From positions 1,284,835 to 1,348,834 of the forward strand of contig NC_037265.1 in the NCBI RefSeq assembly GCF_000002425.4: a stretch of 64,000 nt of DNA. Direction: 5' to 3'. Of this stretch, positions 34,580 through 45,923 are shown one piece after another. A program made the translations under genes and the position numbers. Under the pieces are notes generated by a model. It saw only the letters and a list, made by a program, of their open reading frames with translations, was not told the DNA's origin and did not search any database. The stretch comes from Physcomitrium patens (taxonomy: Eukaryota > Streptophyta > Bryopsida > Funariales > Funariaceae). Every line of letters starts with the position of its first letter. The stretch's first letter is position 1.

Positions 34580-35650
34580 ATTGGTTTGTAATTGTCTGAG
34601 GCTACAAGCACACCTCAAGTTGCTATACACACACCCATTATGTCAATACACACACCCAAGAAAGACTGATTGGTTCATCCAAATCCCTTTTTCCTTGTAT
34701 CTGTGGGTCCCTATCTCCTTTTCTCCCTTGCCCCAGCGCGGGTTCCTACCCGTCCCTCTCTTCCTTGCCTAGCTTGGGTCTTGCATCTCTTTCTTTTCCC
34801 GGCGCGCGTCGCGGTCCCTTCTTCCTTGACCTCAGCTCTTCTGTGGATCGAGATTGAATCTATACGCCTCACGATCCAAATACGTTAAACCCAACTCACG
34901 ACTGTCAAATAATGCGGGAATAGCAGACGAATTCTTACCTGATGAAGAATCATGGACTTGTTGGCAAAATCCACCAGGGATTTAGGCACACTGAAAGTGA
35001 ATGGCCACAGTCTGGTATCATAACCAACCCCAGTCCAAAGTGCCGGGGTCGCAACCTCAGATCGAAGCAACGAGCACTTCACATGCAAATCTACCGAAGA
35101 TCTGTTGAGAGGAGAGGCGGATTCCTTCCATGAAATGACACAACCAGCTTTGCGGGATCTCGATGCCTGCTGGTCATGGACCTGCTCCACCTCAATGCTC
35201 CTTTGTAGTTGCAGGTCCTGGATTGCTTCAGTTCTGGATTACCGTTGTCATGCGACTCCTCCTGCATTGCATGGTCACGCTGGTTAAATATCACTAATTA
35301 CGTGATCAGTTTCTCTTCCCTCCCATACGACTTTCCCGTCTATTGCTTGAATAACAAATGCCACAGTTGATGGCCTGCAACCAACCAAGCAAGTATCTAG
35401 ATTGATGCGAAAAGTGCATTCAACAACTTGTTCCAGATACTCTCCGCACCGAAGACCTTGGCTGCTAGAATCTCAAATTGTGGTCACACTCAGCATTGCT
35501 TTCCAATACAATCTGATCCCCCCTCTGAAAAACCACACGTTTTGTTGCCACTTCACAGATACCCAACTACCCGAATCCGCACAAGCAGAGTCGTCAAAGG
35601 CTAAAACAACCCGCTCATAATTCTACTCCTATGAACAACACCCAGACCCT
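34580..35650 (-). other. Unidentified GC-richer, gene-like stretch
   Basis: Composition rises well above the surroundings. On the minus strand a peptide 35190-34885 (101 codons) includes FTFSVPKSLVDFANKSM and is followed by a good donor site (CATCAG/GTAAGA near 34937). Upstream, an acceptor-like TTGGTTGCAG near 35379 precedes an open stretch reading STVAFVIQAIDGKVVWEGRE until a stop at about 35284. Further upstream AAKVFGAESIWNKLLN is readable. Pieces in different frames with stops between suggest either exons of an unannotated gene or a pseudogene. I do not recognise the family. Confidence 0.35.
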
Positions 35651-36399
35651 CATCAACAAGAAATCCCTACCCAATTGGGGTGTTTTTGTTTTTGAGTAGA
35701 TTGTGGAATAGAACTAGAGGTCATCCTTTATCGTTTATCGTTTAGCTAATCAATCATATTAAAACAAAGTATAGGTCATACATTATCAGCCTTTGTAATT
35801 ATGTGCATAATAAAACTGACTTCAGTACATATATATATATATATATATATATAAGTAATATTTTCAGTTAATTTTTTTTCCCAAATATACGTGTAGAAGA
35901 TTAAATTTAAAAGTCTAACTTATGGTGTAGTATCTATAGATATTGAGTATTTTTTTATATGATTGATCATAATTAAGAAATCTAATTATTTAGATTTTAA
36001 TATTTTAATATTTTAATTTTATATTCTTAAAAATATTTATGATTAATTACATTTCTGTAATTTAAGAAAAAAACATGTGCATTAAAATCTTTATTATCTA
36101 AATGCAATGCACAAAAGAACTTAAAATAAACATGAGAAATTCACAAATGAAATGTGCCCCTTACCTGAACCTTCAAATTTTCTTACGTAGATATGAAATC
36201 CAAATCCACCAGAATGTATCCAATTCCACTACAAACTGTAAAGTTTTAAACCATTTTTTGAAATTAACTTATGACTAGATTTTTCTTTTTCTGTAACCAT
36301 TTTATTTTATTTTATTTTTTTCAAGACGAAATCACATTTTATTCCCACTCAAAGTAATCATATTTCAAAATTAAAGCAACAGAATTCAACATACAAACT
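35651..36399. other. AT-rich intergenic sequence
   Basis: No gene seen. A (TA)n run is at 35829-35853. Confidence 0.6.
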
Positions 36400-36479
36400 G
36401 TACTAGAATTTGAACTCCGTCCGGATCTCGTCCATCTTCGTTCGTTCGGTGGACGAAATTATCACGGACTTTGGGACTT

Positions 36480-37053
36480 CGTTACTGACACGTGGCATAC
36501 AGAAATTAACTGTTGATGTGGCGACACTGTAAACATAAAAAGTGACGCCAGATGTCGAATTCCTGGTTAGGACACATCTGCACCACCTAATACCACGATG
36601 TGGTCGAGTCCGGGTATCGATTTCTCCGAAGGAGGTATCTCTAATAACCGGGGATAATGGTGGAATCATTTGCTCATATTTATACCCGTTTGGAATAAAA
36701 GTGCATCCATGTGTGCAAGCACGTGAATGGCCACGTCAGACAGTCGTGACACTCCCATTCACTTGAATTAAGATACCCTGACCCGCTATGAACAGTGTAT
36801 CGTCCACCAGCCAGAGCAGAGAGAGGGAGCATGGTGTCCCCACGTGGTGAACTGAGGAGCTCCCCAGTTGGACGACCTCTGATTTGCGAACAGGCTCACT
36901 AGATTTTCTCCGCCTCATTCCATGGACATCAGCCGTCGTTCGATTCTGCGGACGAAGGAAATTCTTCCCAGCCCAACCCACAGCCGAGATTTGAGAAGAA
37001 ACGGTGCAGAATCCATGGAGCTCGTGGGGAGTGAGGGATTGCGAGATTGAGCG
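36480..37053 (+). promoter_or_regulatory. Upstream region of the BT1-like gene with three G-boxes
   Basis: Three CACGTG hexamers occur in about 360 bp: 36489-36494 (as ACACGTGGC, an ABRE-type G-box), 36720-36725 and 36841-36846, plus CCACGTCAG near 36731. G-boxes bind bZIP and bHLH factors and are common in plant promoters responding to abscisic acid or light. GC content rises sharply towards the ATG at 37054. No convincing TATA box was identified and the transcription start is not known. Confidence 0.55.
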
Positions 37054-39399
37054 ATGGGGGAAGCGGGGATGAGGACGCCGGAATGCGCACCCAAGCTGCG
37101 GTGGGAGGTGAAACCGTCGAACTGGCAAGCGGAGAGGCAGCGATGGCACGAGCAGCACGTTGAGAAGCAGGAGTCGCCGTTAGTGAGGAGTCGGCACAGT
37201 AGCCACGGAAACGTGCGCAGTGACAAGCAGCCGCATGTGAAGAAAGCGTCGATTTCTGAGCGAGAGCGGATGCGCAAGGCTGGCGACCTTGTGGAACCGC
37301 AGATCAACTCGTTCGACTTGCAGCCGCCCGTGGCGCACCGGGCCAATTCGACGGTCACGTTCTCCGAGCGCCAGCGGCGCAAGAAGCGCGCGGGGTATGG
37401 GTTCAATGGGTTTTTCCTCACAGAGAACGAGTGCTATGATTCGCTGGATCAGCTCTTTCCGGGTGCAAGGGCGGACTACGCTCCCCCTGATTGGACTGCG
37501 TCGCGGCGACCTCCACAGTCGCTATTCGACTCGTGGAACTCGGGGTTTCGGCAGTTTATGGAGGAGAAGGGTTGGGGCAATGGCAAGCCGGAGTTGAAAT
37601 CCGGTGGAAAGAGTCAGAGGAAGAATGGGGAGGATGGGGAGTATGGTGAGTATGGTAGGTTTTTGGATATGGAAGATGCTGCTGAGAAACCGAGTGTAAC
37701 GAGCGGTGTGGCCCAAGTTCCGATCCATGAGTTGGAGTCGGACAAGAAGCACTTCGAACTGGAATTGGAGGATGAGGTTGGGCCGGAGAGGAAGAAGAAG
37801 GTGAGGAGGCATCGATTTAGGTTGAAATTGGGTCCGAATGGACGACGACTTCTGAGCGGTGCGATTGCGGGGGCGTTCTCGCGCACTGCTGTGGCTCCCC
37901 TTGAGACAATCAGGACCCACTTGATGGTGGGGAGCCGTGGCCATTCAGTCTCCGAGGTCTTCGGTTGGATTGTTTCGAATGAAGGTTGGCAAGGGTTGTT
38001 TCGAGGCAACGCTATCAATGTACTCCGAGTGGCACCCAGCAAGGCTATTGAAGTGAGTGAAAATGTTTCTCATCGTTGAATTCTATTAGTGTCATGGAGT
38101 ATCCCATTTTCTGTTTCGAAATGTTGTGTGGGATTGCCTTCGACGTTTCTTCGGGCATAATATACACGCATTGTCGCTGTAGGTGATCATTGAGCAGCTT
38201 GTGGGCGTCGGCGTCTGATAGTAGTAAGAATCAATATATGCAAGGAGAAATTTCAGTATCTGTGTGCAGACTCTCAATGTAGGGGAGTTCAAGAACCTAA
38301 CTGCCTCTTTGCTTGTGTTTCGTGGCAGCTTTTTGCTTTTGATAAAGTGAAGGGATTCTTAAATTCAATCGAAAACAAGCCTGGAATTTTAGCAACATTG
38401 CCAGTGTCACCTATTGCAGGGTCGTGTGCAGGAATTTCTTCCACATTGGTCATGTATCCTCTCGAGCTTTTGAAAACTCGTCTGACCATACAGGTAAGTA
38501 AGTGCATTTGACCAACCTTGGAGTATTGTATGTTTAATTCAAACTTATTTGAACCTGGCTGGGGGTTCTTTGCCGGTTTCAAATTTCATCTACTAGTATT
38601 CTGATGATATTTGTTGGTCATGCTCTTGCTCAGCCGGATGAATACCGAGGCATTCTACATGCTTTATATAGGATCGTTACTGAAGAAGGGTTTTTGGAGC
38701 TGTACCGGGGTCTGGCTCCAAGTATTATTGGAGTGATACCCTATGCGGGAGTCAACTACTTCGCTTATGATTCCTTGCGATCTATGTATAAGCGTCTAAG
38801 CAAAGAAGAAAGGATTGGTAATATCCAGACCTTACTCATCGGCTCACTGGCAGGAGCTATAGCGAGTTCAAGTACATTTCCATTGGAGGTAGCACGTAAG
38901 CAAATGCAGGTACGCATCATCTCTAACGACTTTCACTTGTCTGTCAAAGCTATTCTGATGGTTCTGCGTTGTAATTCACTAGTGTGTTTAATAATACCAA
39001 CTTTTTACAGCTGTTGCTTGCAATTAGAAGAGAACGGGTACTTAGTAGCGACAGTGGAACATCACTGATATTTACTTAATAACGTAGTAACTTATCTGAT
39101 CCTGAGATCAACGCTTTCAAGGCTGCTCATTATCCTTCCAGATCTTAATTGAGCAATTTGAAACATTCCAATGAATTGTTGGGCCCTTGCTTGTCTAGGT
39201 TGGAGCGATAAAAGGAAGGGTTGTGTATTCCAGCACACTGGATGCCTTGCGGGGTATTGTCAAGGAGCGTGGCATCAGTGGTCTGTACAGAGGCTTAGGT
39301 CCCAGCTGCTTAAAGTTGGTGCCTGCAGCTGGTCTGTCGTTCATGTGCTACGAAGCACTGAAGAGAATTTTATTAGAAGAAGAAGAAGCTGATTCATAA
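37054..39399 (+). CDS. BT1: BT1-like adenine nucleotide carrier (mitochondrial carrier family)
   Basis: Four exons, 37054-38052, 38329-38493, 38634-38909 and 39199-39399, with GT-AG introns of 276, 140 and 289 bp that all fall between codons. The product is 546 residues. Three carrier repeats have the signatures PLETIR (282), PLELLK (377) and PLEVAR (471), each followed by the usual second helix (LFRGN, LYRGLAPS, LYRGLGPSCLKLVPAAG). The order and wording match plant Brittle1 proteins, including GFNGFF near the N-terminus and a basic KKK segment before repeat 1. BT1 proteins move AMP, ADP, ATP or ADP-glucose across the plastid inner envelope and/or mitochondrial inner membrane. The first 100 or so residues (Trp/Arg/His-rich) extend beyond the angiosperm proteins. 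Exon 1 is strikingly GC-rich. Substrate and location are inferred. Confidence 0.93.
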
Positions 39400-39760
39400 T
39401 GTGTACACTGTTCCTGACAAAGCTATCCGATTTTTTGTGAAGTGTCACTTGTAAATTGCTGAACCTAAAGTGGAGTAAGCATGTGAATGCTTGCGTGGGT
39501 GAGTTATTGCCACAGCCATCGTCGCAATGGGAAGGAATACCTTCAAGAGGATTCCGTGATGTGCGCATTGGCTTTTGAATCGTGAGGTTCGGTGTGCAAG
39601 AGCATTCTGATTAGTTTGAAGGAGAAGAAATTGGGGTCCATGTAGAGGGATCAGCAGTTTTGGCACTTCGCTTCTGGCATGTTTCGAGAGCCTGTATCTC
39701 AGTCTTGTGCATGCAAGAATGTTCATATATCCTGTAGATCTTAATATAATGAGTTTTTAA
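39400..39760 (+). other. Probable 3' UTR of the BT1-like gene
   Basis: GC-moderate sequence following the TAA, ending in an AT-rich stretch with AATATAATGAG (about 39741-39751), a plausible plant poly(A) signal region. The exact end is unknown. Confidence 0.45.
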
Positions 39761-40658
39761 TGCCATGTTAATTCATGGAATGGAGAATGGCGTACTTTCT
39801 TTACAATTTTTGAGAAGCACTGACTTGTTATTACAGTTTGTCTCATGGAAGAGAGATTCATATATTTGAGAAAGTGGTGTTACACTGCGACCGCCCAAGT
39901 GGTGTCTTCTTTTGTTGGATCACAAACCGACGACTAGGCCAAATAGACTCTTCAGCTCTTTCTCCCTATGTTGAAACTTCTATCTCTAAGCCTTCTCTCA
40001 AAGACTGTCTTATATCCTGCAACCTTACTGGAAAATGATGCAATATCCACTACTACATTACTTCTGAAGCCATTCCACCTTCGCTATTGTCCCTTCCATT
40101 TGAGTTTATCATAAAATCTTTGCAGGTGCTCTGGAGACGAAAATATACGTGCAGGTTTTGCGAAAATAATTTTTTAACATTGATCACTTTTTAGTTAAAT
40201 TGCTAGACGTATTCAACAGAACTCACAAGTAACAGCAAGGTTATCCTTGCAATGATGCTGGTTTCAGTGTACCTGAATTCTAGTTGAGGGTTGTAACATT
40301 GTCGTTTATGTTTTGTAAAGTGTTGGCCACCTTGATTAACAATCCGCGGGAAAATTCACTCCTCAGAAGTAGGTCAGCAGCTACACCGATATCCGTAATT
40401 AGTGTGTAAATTCAAATAATATATATTTCTAATTAGTGTGATATATACCATTCATAGGATACATGCTTTCTAGCTGTGACATATCCTGTTCACTACTGCT
40501 ATTTTTTTTGTCTTGAAGGATAAAGATGGTGCATCCATTCCTTGATGTATCAATTGAACTTGAAAAAGTAGTAGTTTGATTTGAATTCATTTCATCCATA
40601 TAGAGATGAGCTTTATAAGGATTGCTTGTTTGCTTTTGAAGAGAGTACATTACTACAA
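39761..40658. other. Intergenic, no gene seen
   Basis: Short open frames at 39838-40038 and 40429-40650 show no recognisable domain. Composition falls gradually towards AT-rich. Confidence 0.5.
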
Positions 40659-40904
40659 CATAATATGATGCTTAAGAAGATTTAGAGATGTAAAAAAGTC
40701 AAGAGTAAGATTACATGAAGCAAGGTTATTAGATAACTTGCATAATATGATGCTTGAGAAGATTTAGAGATGTAAAAAAGTCAAGAGTAAGATTACATGA
40801 AGCAAGGTTATTAGATAACTTGCATAATATGATGCTTGAGAAGATTTAGAGATGTAAAAAAGTCAAGAGTAAGATTACATGAAGCAAGGTTATTAGATAA
40901 CTTG
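40659..40904. repeat. Tandem repeat, 82-bp unit, three copies
   Basis: Units start at 40659, 40741 and 40823 and are almost identical (one A/G difference in the first copy: GCTTAAGAAG against GCTTGAGAAG). A recent local duplication. Confidence 0.95.
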
Positions 40905-41799
40905 CAAGGCTAAGAGTGATGCTTGCTTGTCCAATGTGATAGTCTAACATAAGATGATAAAAAACTAAAAAAGTTATATGTTCATTAAATATGGAATAAA
41001 AATACATATAACCACAAATTAAATATAAAGTTATAAATTAATAAATAAATAAATAAATAAATTTAATAAATATAATAATATATATAAATATATAAATATA
41101 TAAATATATTTAATAAATTATAAATAGAGAGTTAGAAATCAATTAGAAATTTTTGTGTAGTTAAAGGCATTATGTATCCATGTAGCTACTACTAATACAA
41201 AACTTATTACGACATCTATACATAACAAATTTACCTTGATTTGATCAAAATTTGCTCAAAAAATATTAAGTTTAGCTTCATTACATTTATAACAATCAAA
41301 GGATTTATAGCATGATTATTGAAACAAAACATTCAAATGGCATGCATAGATTTGTATGAAGTAGAAGTTCTTTTTTCAGCTTTCTTATAGATTGACTAGC
41401 AACTATTATCACAGTTTGTAATTTGTACTTTGTGACATACATTTATATTGGTATATAGAATTAGAGTCGGCATTAAAATTCTTTTGAAATCTCTTGTGAT
41501 TTTAAGAGCTACAAGTAAATTTGCATTGTATTCACTATATTAATTCTTTCTATATTTGAACTTAATATTGATGATGTTGGCACAAGTTAGAATCCAACAA
41601 AGTAATTGAGGTAGCAAAGTTTGGATCAACAACTATTGATTTATTTATTTGGAATGATTGTCTAATACTTGCCAATGTAGGCAACTACTATGTTGTGTGT
41701 AATGACTCACAAAATATTTTTTCTTGCAATTCTATGCATAAATTTGAATTATTCATCTTGGCAAGTACTTAGATTTAACTTTAATATATACATTGTTGA
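40905..41799. other. AT-rich intergenic sequence, no gene seen
   Basis: Contains A/T-rich short repeats (TAAATAAATAAA, ATATAAATAT near 41040-41120). No coding homology noticed. Confidence 0.55.
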
Positions 41800-44700
41800 T
41801 AGTGAATTTTTTTTTGAAGGAGTCAGTTATCTAAGGTATTTAAGCCATACATAATGTAAATGAGAATGGACAATTAATCAATTTTGATATGAATTGAAGG
41901 ACAATATTAAAGATTTATTATTAACAATGCCAAAAGCAAAATCTATGAAATAATTTATTATTCAATCTATTCCATATAATAATTAATTATTTAAAAGGCA
42001 TTAAGAATAAAGATTTTATTGGAGAAGAACAAATTAAGTAATGACAGCAACTTCCAAGTTTTTATAAAATTATTCATTAAGGCCAAAACCAATGCAAATT
42101 AATATGGTATGTTTTAAACCTCTTACTAAATAAGAAAAGATTCATTGTTGTTAAAAAAGTTTGTACCTATATTATAGAGAATCCAAGCATATTACTCAAT
42201 ATTGTCTAAAAAAATAATACAATCACAAAATGAGGAGCGTGGTTGTCAAAGAAGCTGATGTGTAAAAAAATAAGTTTCTCTAGCTATAATAGAGACCACA
42301 TGACTGAAATCTTATATAATTCGTAGTAAAGGTCATATTTTCTTTTCAGATCCTTCACCTTATTTTGTAATAGAAATTTTTTTAGAACCAAAAAATTACA
42401 AAATCTTAGCCTTGTTGGATTCAAGAATCTCAACTTATTTTATAGATAAAGATTTTGTCAAAAAAATAAGATATATCTTTAGTTAAGAAAATCAAACCTG
42501 TGCATGTTGAAATAATAGATGGTCATTCATTGTCTTTTAGAGATGTTACACATGAAATTTTTCTCATAGAAATAGCGATTATAATAGTTTAGTAATATTT
42601 AATATAATTACATCTTTTTTTAATCCAATTATTTTAGGATTATTGTGATTAAAAAAGTATAATTTTTAAATAAATTAGATTTCTTACAATATTGATTTTT
42701 TTCAAACTTTAGCCAAAGTTTTTGTTAGGCAAGTAGAAACCTATAAGATTGATATATTTAAACCATTATTAGTAAGTAGAAGAGCTTTTATGCATGTTGC
42801 AAAAGAAAGGTCAACTTTTATTACATACGCTACACTTATTGTTGATAAACAAAAGATTTCAATTGGCATTCTAAACCAATACGAAGATTATCAAGATGTT
42901 TTTGAAAAGAAGAATGTAGATATTTTTTTAAAGTATTGTCTTTATGATTATTCTATCAATTTTCAAGAAGGAGCTCAACCACCATTTGAACCAATCTATA
43001 GTCTATTACATAACAAGTTGGATGCACTCAAAAAATACATTAATAAAAATTTGGTTAAAATTTTTACATGCCATTCTAAATCTCCAATTGAGGTTTCTAT
43101 CTTATTTGTGAAGAAAAAAAAATCCCCACAAATATATATGGACTATTGAGGATTCAATAAAATCATCATCAAGAATAGGTACCCTTTAGTTTTGATTTTA
43201 AGACTTCTTGATCAATTGAATAAAGCAAAGATCTATACAAAAATAAATCTATTAGGAGCATACAATCTAGCACATATTAAAAAAAGAGATAATTAAAAAA
43301 TTATATTTCAAACTAAATAAGGGCATTTTGAATATAATGTCATATCTTTTGGACTCACAAACGTATAAGCTATATTTCAAAATCTCATAAATGATGTTTT
43401 TTGTGAGTTTTTTGATGATTTTTTTATTTTTTATTTAAACATTATTTTAATCTACTCTAAAAACATAAAAGAAGATGAATTTTATGATTATTGTGTATTA
43501 TAAAAATTTAAAAATACAAGATTTTATGACAAGATAGAAAAGTGTGTTCTTGATACTACTCAAATTGACTTCTTAGGATACATCATTTCCAACAAAAGAC
43601 TTATGATGGATCCAAAGAAAGTCTAGACTATTGTAGATTAGAAGATTCCAAAAACATTCAAAGATGTGTAATATTTTTTTAAATTTTTCAATTATTATAA
43701 GATCTTCATTAAGAACTTCTTTCAAGTTGTCGCTCTTCTTACATCCTTGACATGTAAAGATAAACTTAAGTAGAAGAAAGAAGTTAAAGCCTTGAAGACA
43801 TCATTTATTTTTATATCAATTTTATATTATATTAATTTTTTTAATACATTTTTTATAGAAAAAAATATATCAAATTTTGATATAAATGTTGTTTTATTAT
43901 AAATGAGAACCAATAACAAGCTCTATTTGATAGTTTTTTATTCTAAGAAATTTTTAGCACCTAAGATTAACTATAAAATCTATAATAAAGAGCTTCTTGT
44001 AATTGTGGATTTATTTTAAGTATGGTGTCTTTATCTAAAAGGTGCTTTTAGTTTAATCATAGTATATACAAATTATAAGAACGTCAAGTATTTCATGTCC
44101 ATATGTATTTTGAATCATTGCTAAGCTTGTTAGAGCATGTCTTTATCAAGATTTGATTTTAAGATCACTTATTAATCTCAAAAATAACAAGGTTTGTCAA
44201 ACATTCTTTCTAGACATTCTTATCTTGCACCAAAAGAAAGAGATGCAACTTTTGATCAACAAAGAATGGTTTTTTTTGAAGCCATAGCATTTTCATCTAT
44301 AAGCAATAAAATTAACATTGATTTTTGATTCAATCTTTGTGAAGAACATTCAATCAAGTATGTTCTTTGATCTTCTTGTTCATAATATCAAGAATAATTC
44401 TTCTAAGTCTCATGATACTTCCAAATTTGAGTTCAAAAATAATTTATTGTATTTCAAACGATAATTATACATTCTAAAAGGCACAGCTTATCATGATTTT
44501 TTGGCAATCATATATTTTGGATACAATAAGACTTTAGAATTAATATCAAGAGATTTTTAGTGGCTTCAAATAAGGAAGACAATTAACGACTTTGTATAAT
44601 TATATGATATTTATTCAAGATCAAAAATTCCTTATCATCAAACTTATAGAATTCTTCAACTATTATCTATTCTAGAACAACCATTGTCTTTTGTTTCTAT

Positions 44701-45923
44701 ACATTTTATCATAGATCTTTCAATCTTGGATTTGTATGATTTTATATTTATGATAGTAGATCGTTTTATCAAGATGGCACATTTTCTATCATGTACAAAA
44801 TCTATCATAAGGAAAAAAATGGCTAAACTTTTTTCTTAATAACATTTATTACTATCATAGATTACTCAAAGGCTTTATATTATATAAGAAAAATTAATTT
44901 GTATCAAGATTTAAAAAATTCTTTTTGAAGATTCTAAAAGTAGATATAAAGCTCTCTTTAGTTTTTTATCCTCAAATCAATAGAAAAATAGAATGGGTGA
45001 ATCAAGTTCTAGAGCAGTATTTGAAATATACCATCAATTATTATAAAGATGATTGGAAATTTTTTTTGCTATTGGCAAAATTTGTATATAATAATTTGAT
45101 ATATATTTTTTTTTCAAAAAATACTTTTCATTGCCAATTATGGTTATTATCTATGACTTAATATTTTTTACTTTTTAAAAGTTGATAATCTTACAACAAA
45201 AGATTTTGTAAATTGTTTGTCAAAGCTACATATAGTAATGAAGATATAATTAAAAGAAGCTCAAGAAAAAAAAAAGATCAATGTTGATGCCTATTACAAG
45301 AAACAACCACAATAAAATGTGGATGATAAGATATAGTTACATTATTCCAATATCAAAATTACTCATCTTTTTGATAAATTGGATTTTTATAGGTTTGGAC
45401 CTTTTTTATTTGTAAAAAAGTCAATCTTGTTGCCTATTGATTACATTTATCAAAATCTATGAAGATCCATTCTATATTCCAAATGTCTCTTTTAGAGCTA
45501 TATAAAACAATGAATATCTTAAAAAAATGACAAATGCTATCTCTTCCTATAAAAATGGATAATAATAATGAGTCTTTAAGAAAATCATATCTTTCTTTAA
45601 ATGGATGGTGAAATACAATGTATTTGATATCATGACTTTGAAAGAAACTTTTGATGTTTAGTGATTTTATTAAAAATAGAAGAGACTCCTAATAGTATTT
45701 CAAATGTTTTATTTGAAGAGAATTACAAAGGCTTCAATAATAATTAAATAATAAGATGGTCTATTTTTCCTCGTATGAGATATAATTTATAGGTAAAAAG
45801 ATCTATCAACCATCTTTGAAGAGAATAAAGGTCAGAGTATGTGGCAAACACAATTTACGCCATCTTAAATTTTTTCAACATATGATGATTCCTTCTCATG
45901 GAACTCATCATTAAAAAGAAAGG
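41800..45923 (+). pseudogene. Element G1: decayed Tcn1-like chromovirus gag-pol
   Basis: Homologous to element B along its length: gag tail (DNIKDLLLTMPK, about 41900), zinc-knuckle remnant (about 42160-42210), protease ILALLDSRIST (about 42400-42430, DSG now DSR), an RT approach preserved in 42790-43149 (VFEKKNVD, NFQEGAQPPFEPIY), RNase H, and integrase (44925-45161: VDIKLS, LEQYLKY) to a C-terminal tail near 45840-45910. Saturated with stops, most consistent with C-to-T/G-to-A change. The 5' end, including the LTR, was not found, so it is probably truncated. Confidence 0.85.
45913..45923 (+). promoter_or_regulatory. Polypurine tract of G1
   Basis: AAAAAGAAAGG directly before the 3' LTR; a matching tract precedes the G2 LTR on the minus strand at about 53423-53436. 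Confidence 0.65.

Noticed and set aside
36736..37421. Long frames on the minus strand across the BT1-like exon 1
   Set aside because: They are shadows of the GC-rich coding exon, which is confirmed by carrier motifs and consistent splice sites on the + strand.
40659..40904. CRISPR-like array
   Set aside because: Units are contiguous without unique spacers, and the window is eukaryotic; a simple tandem duplication explains it.
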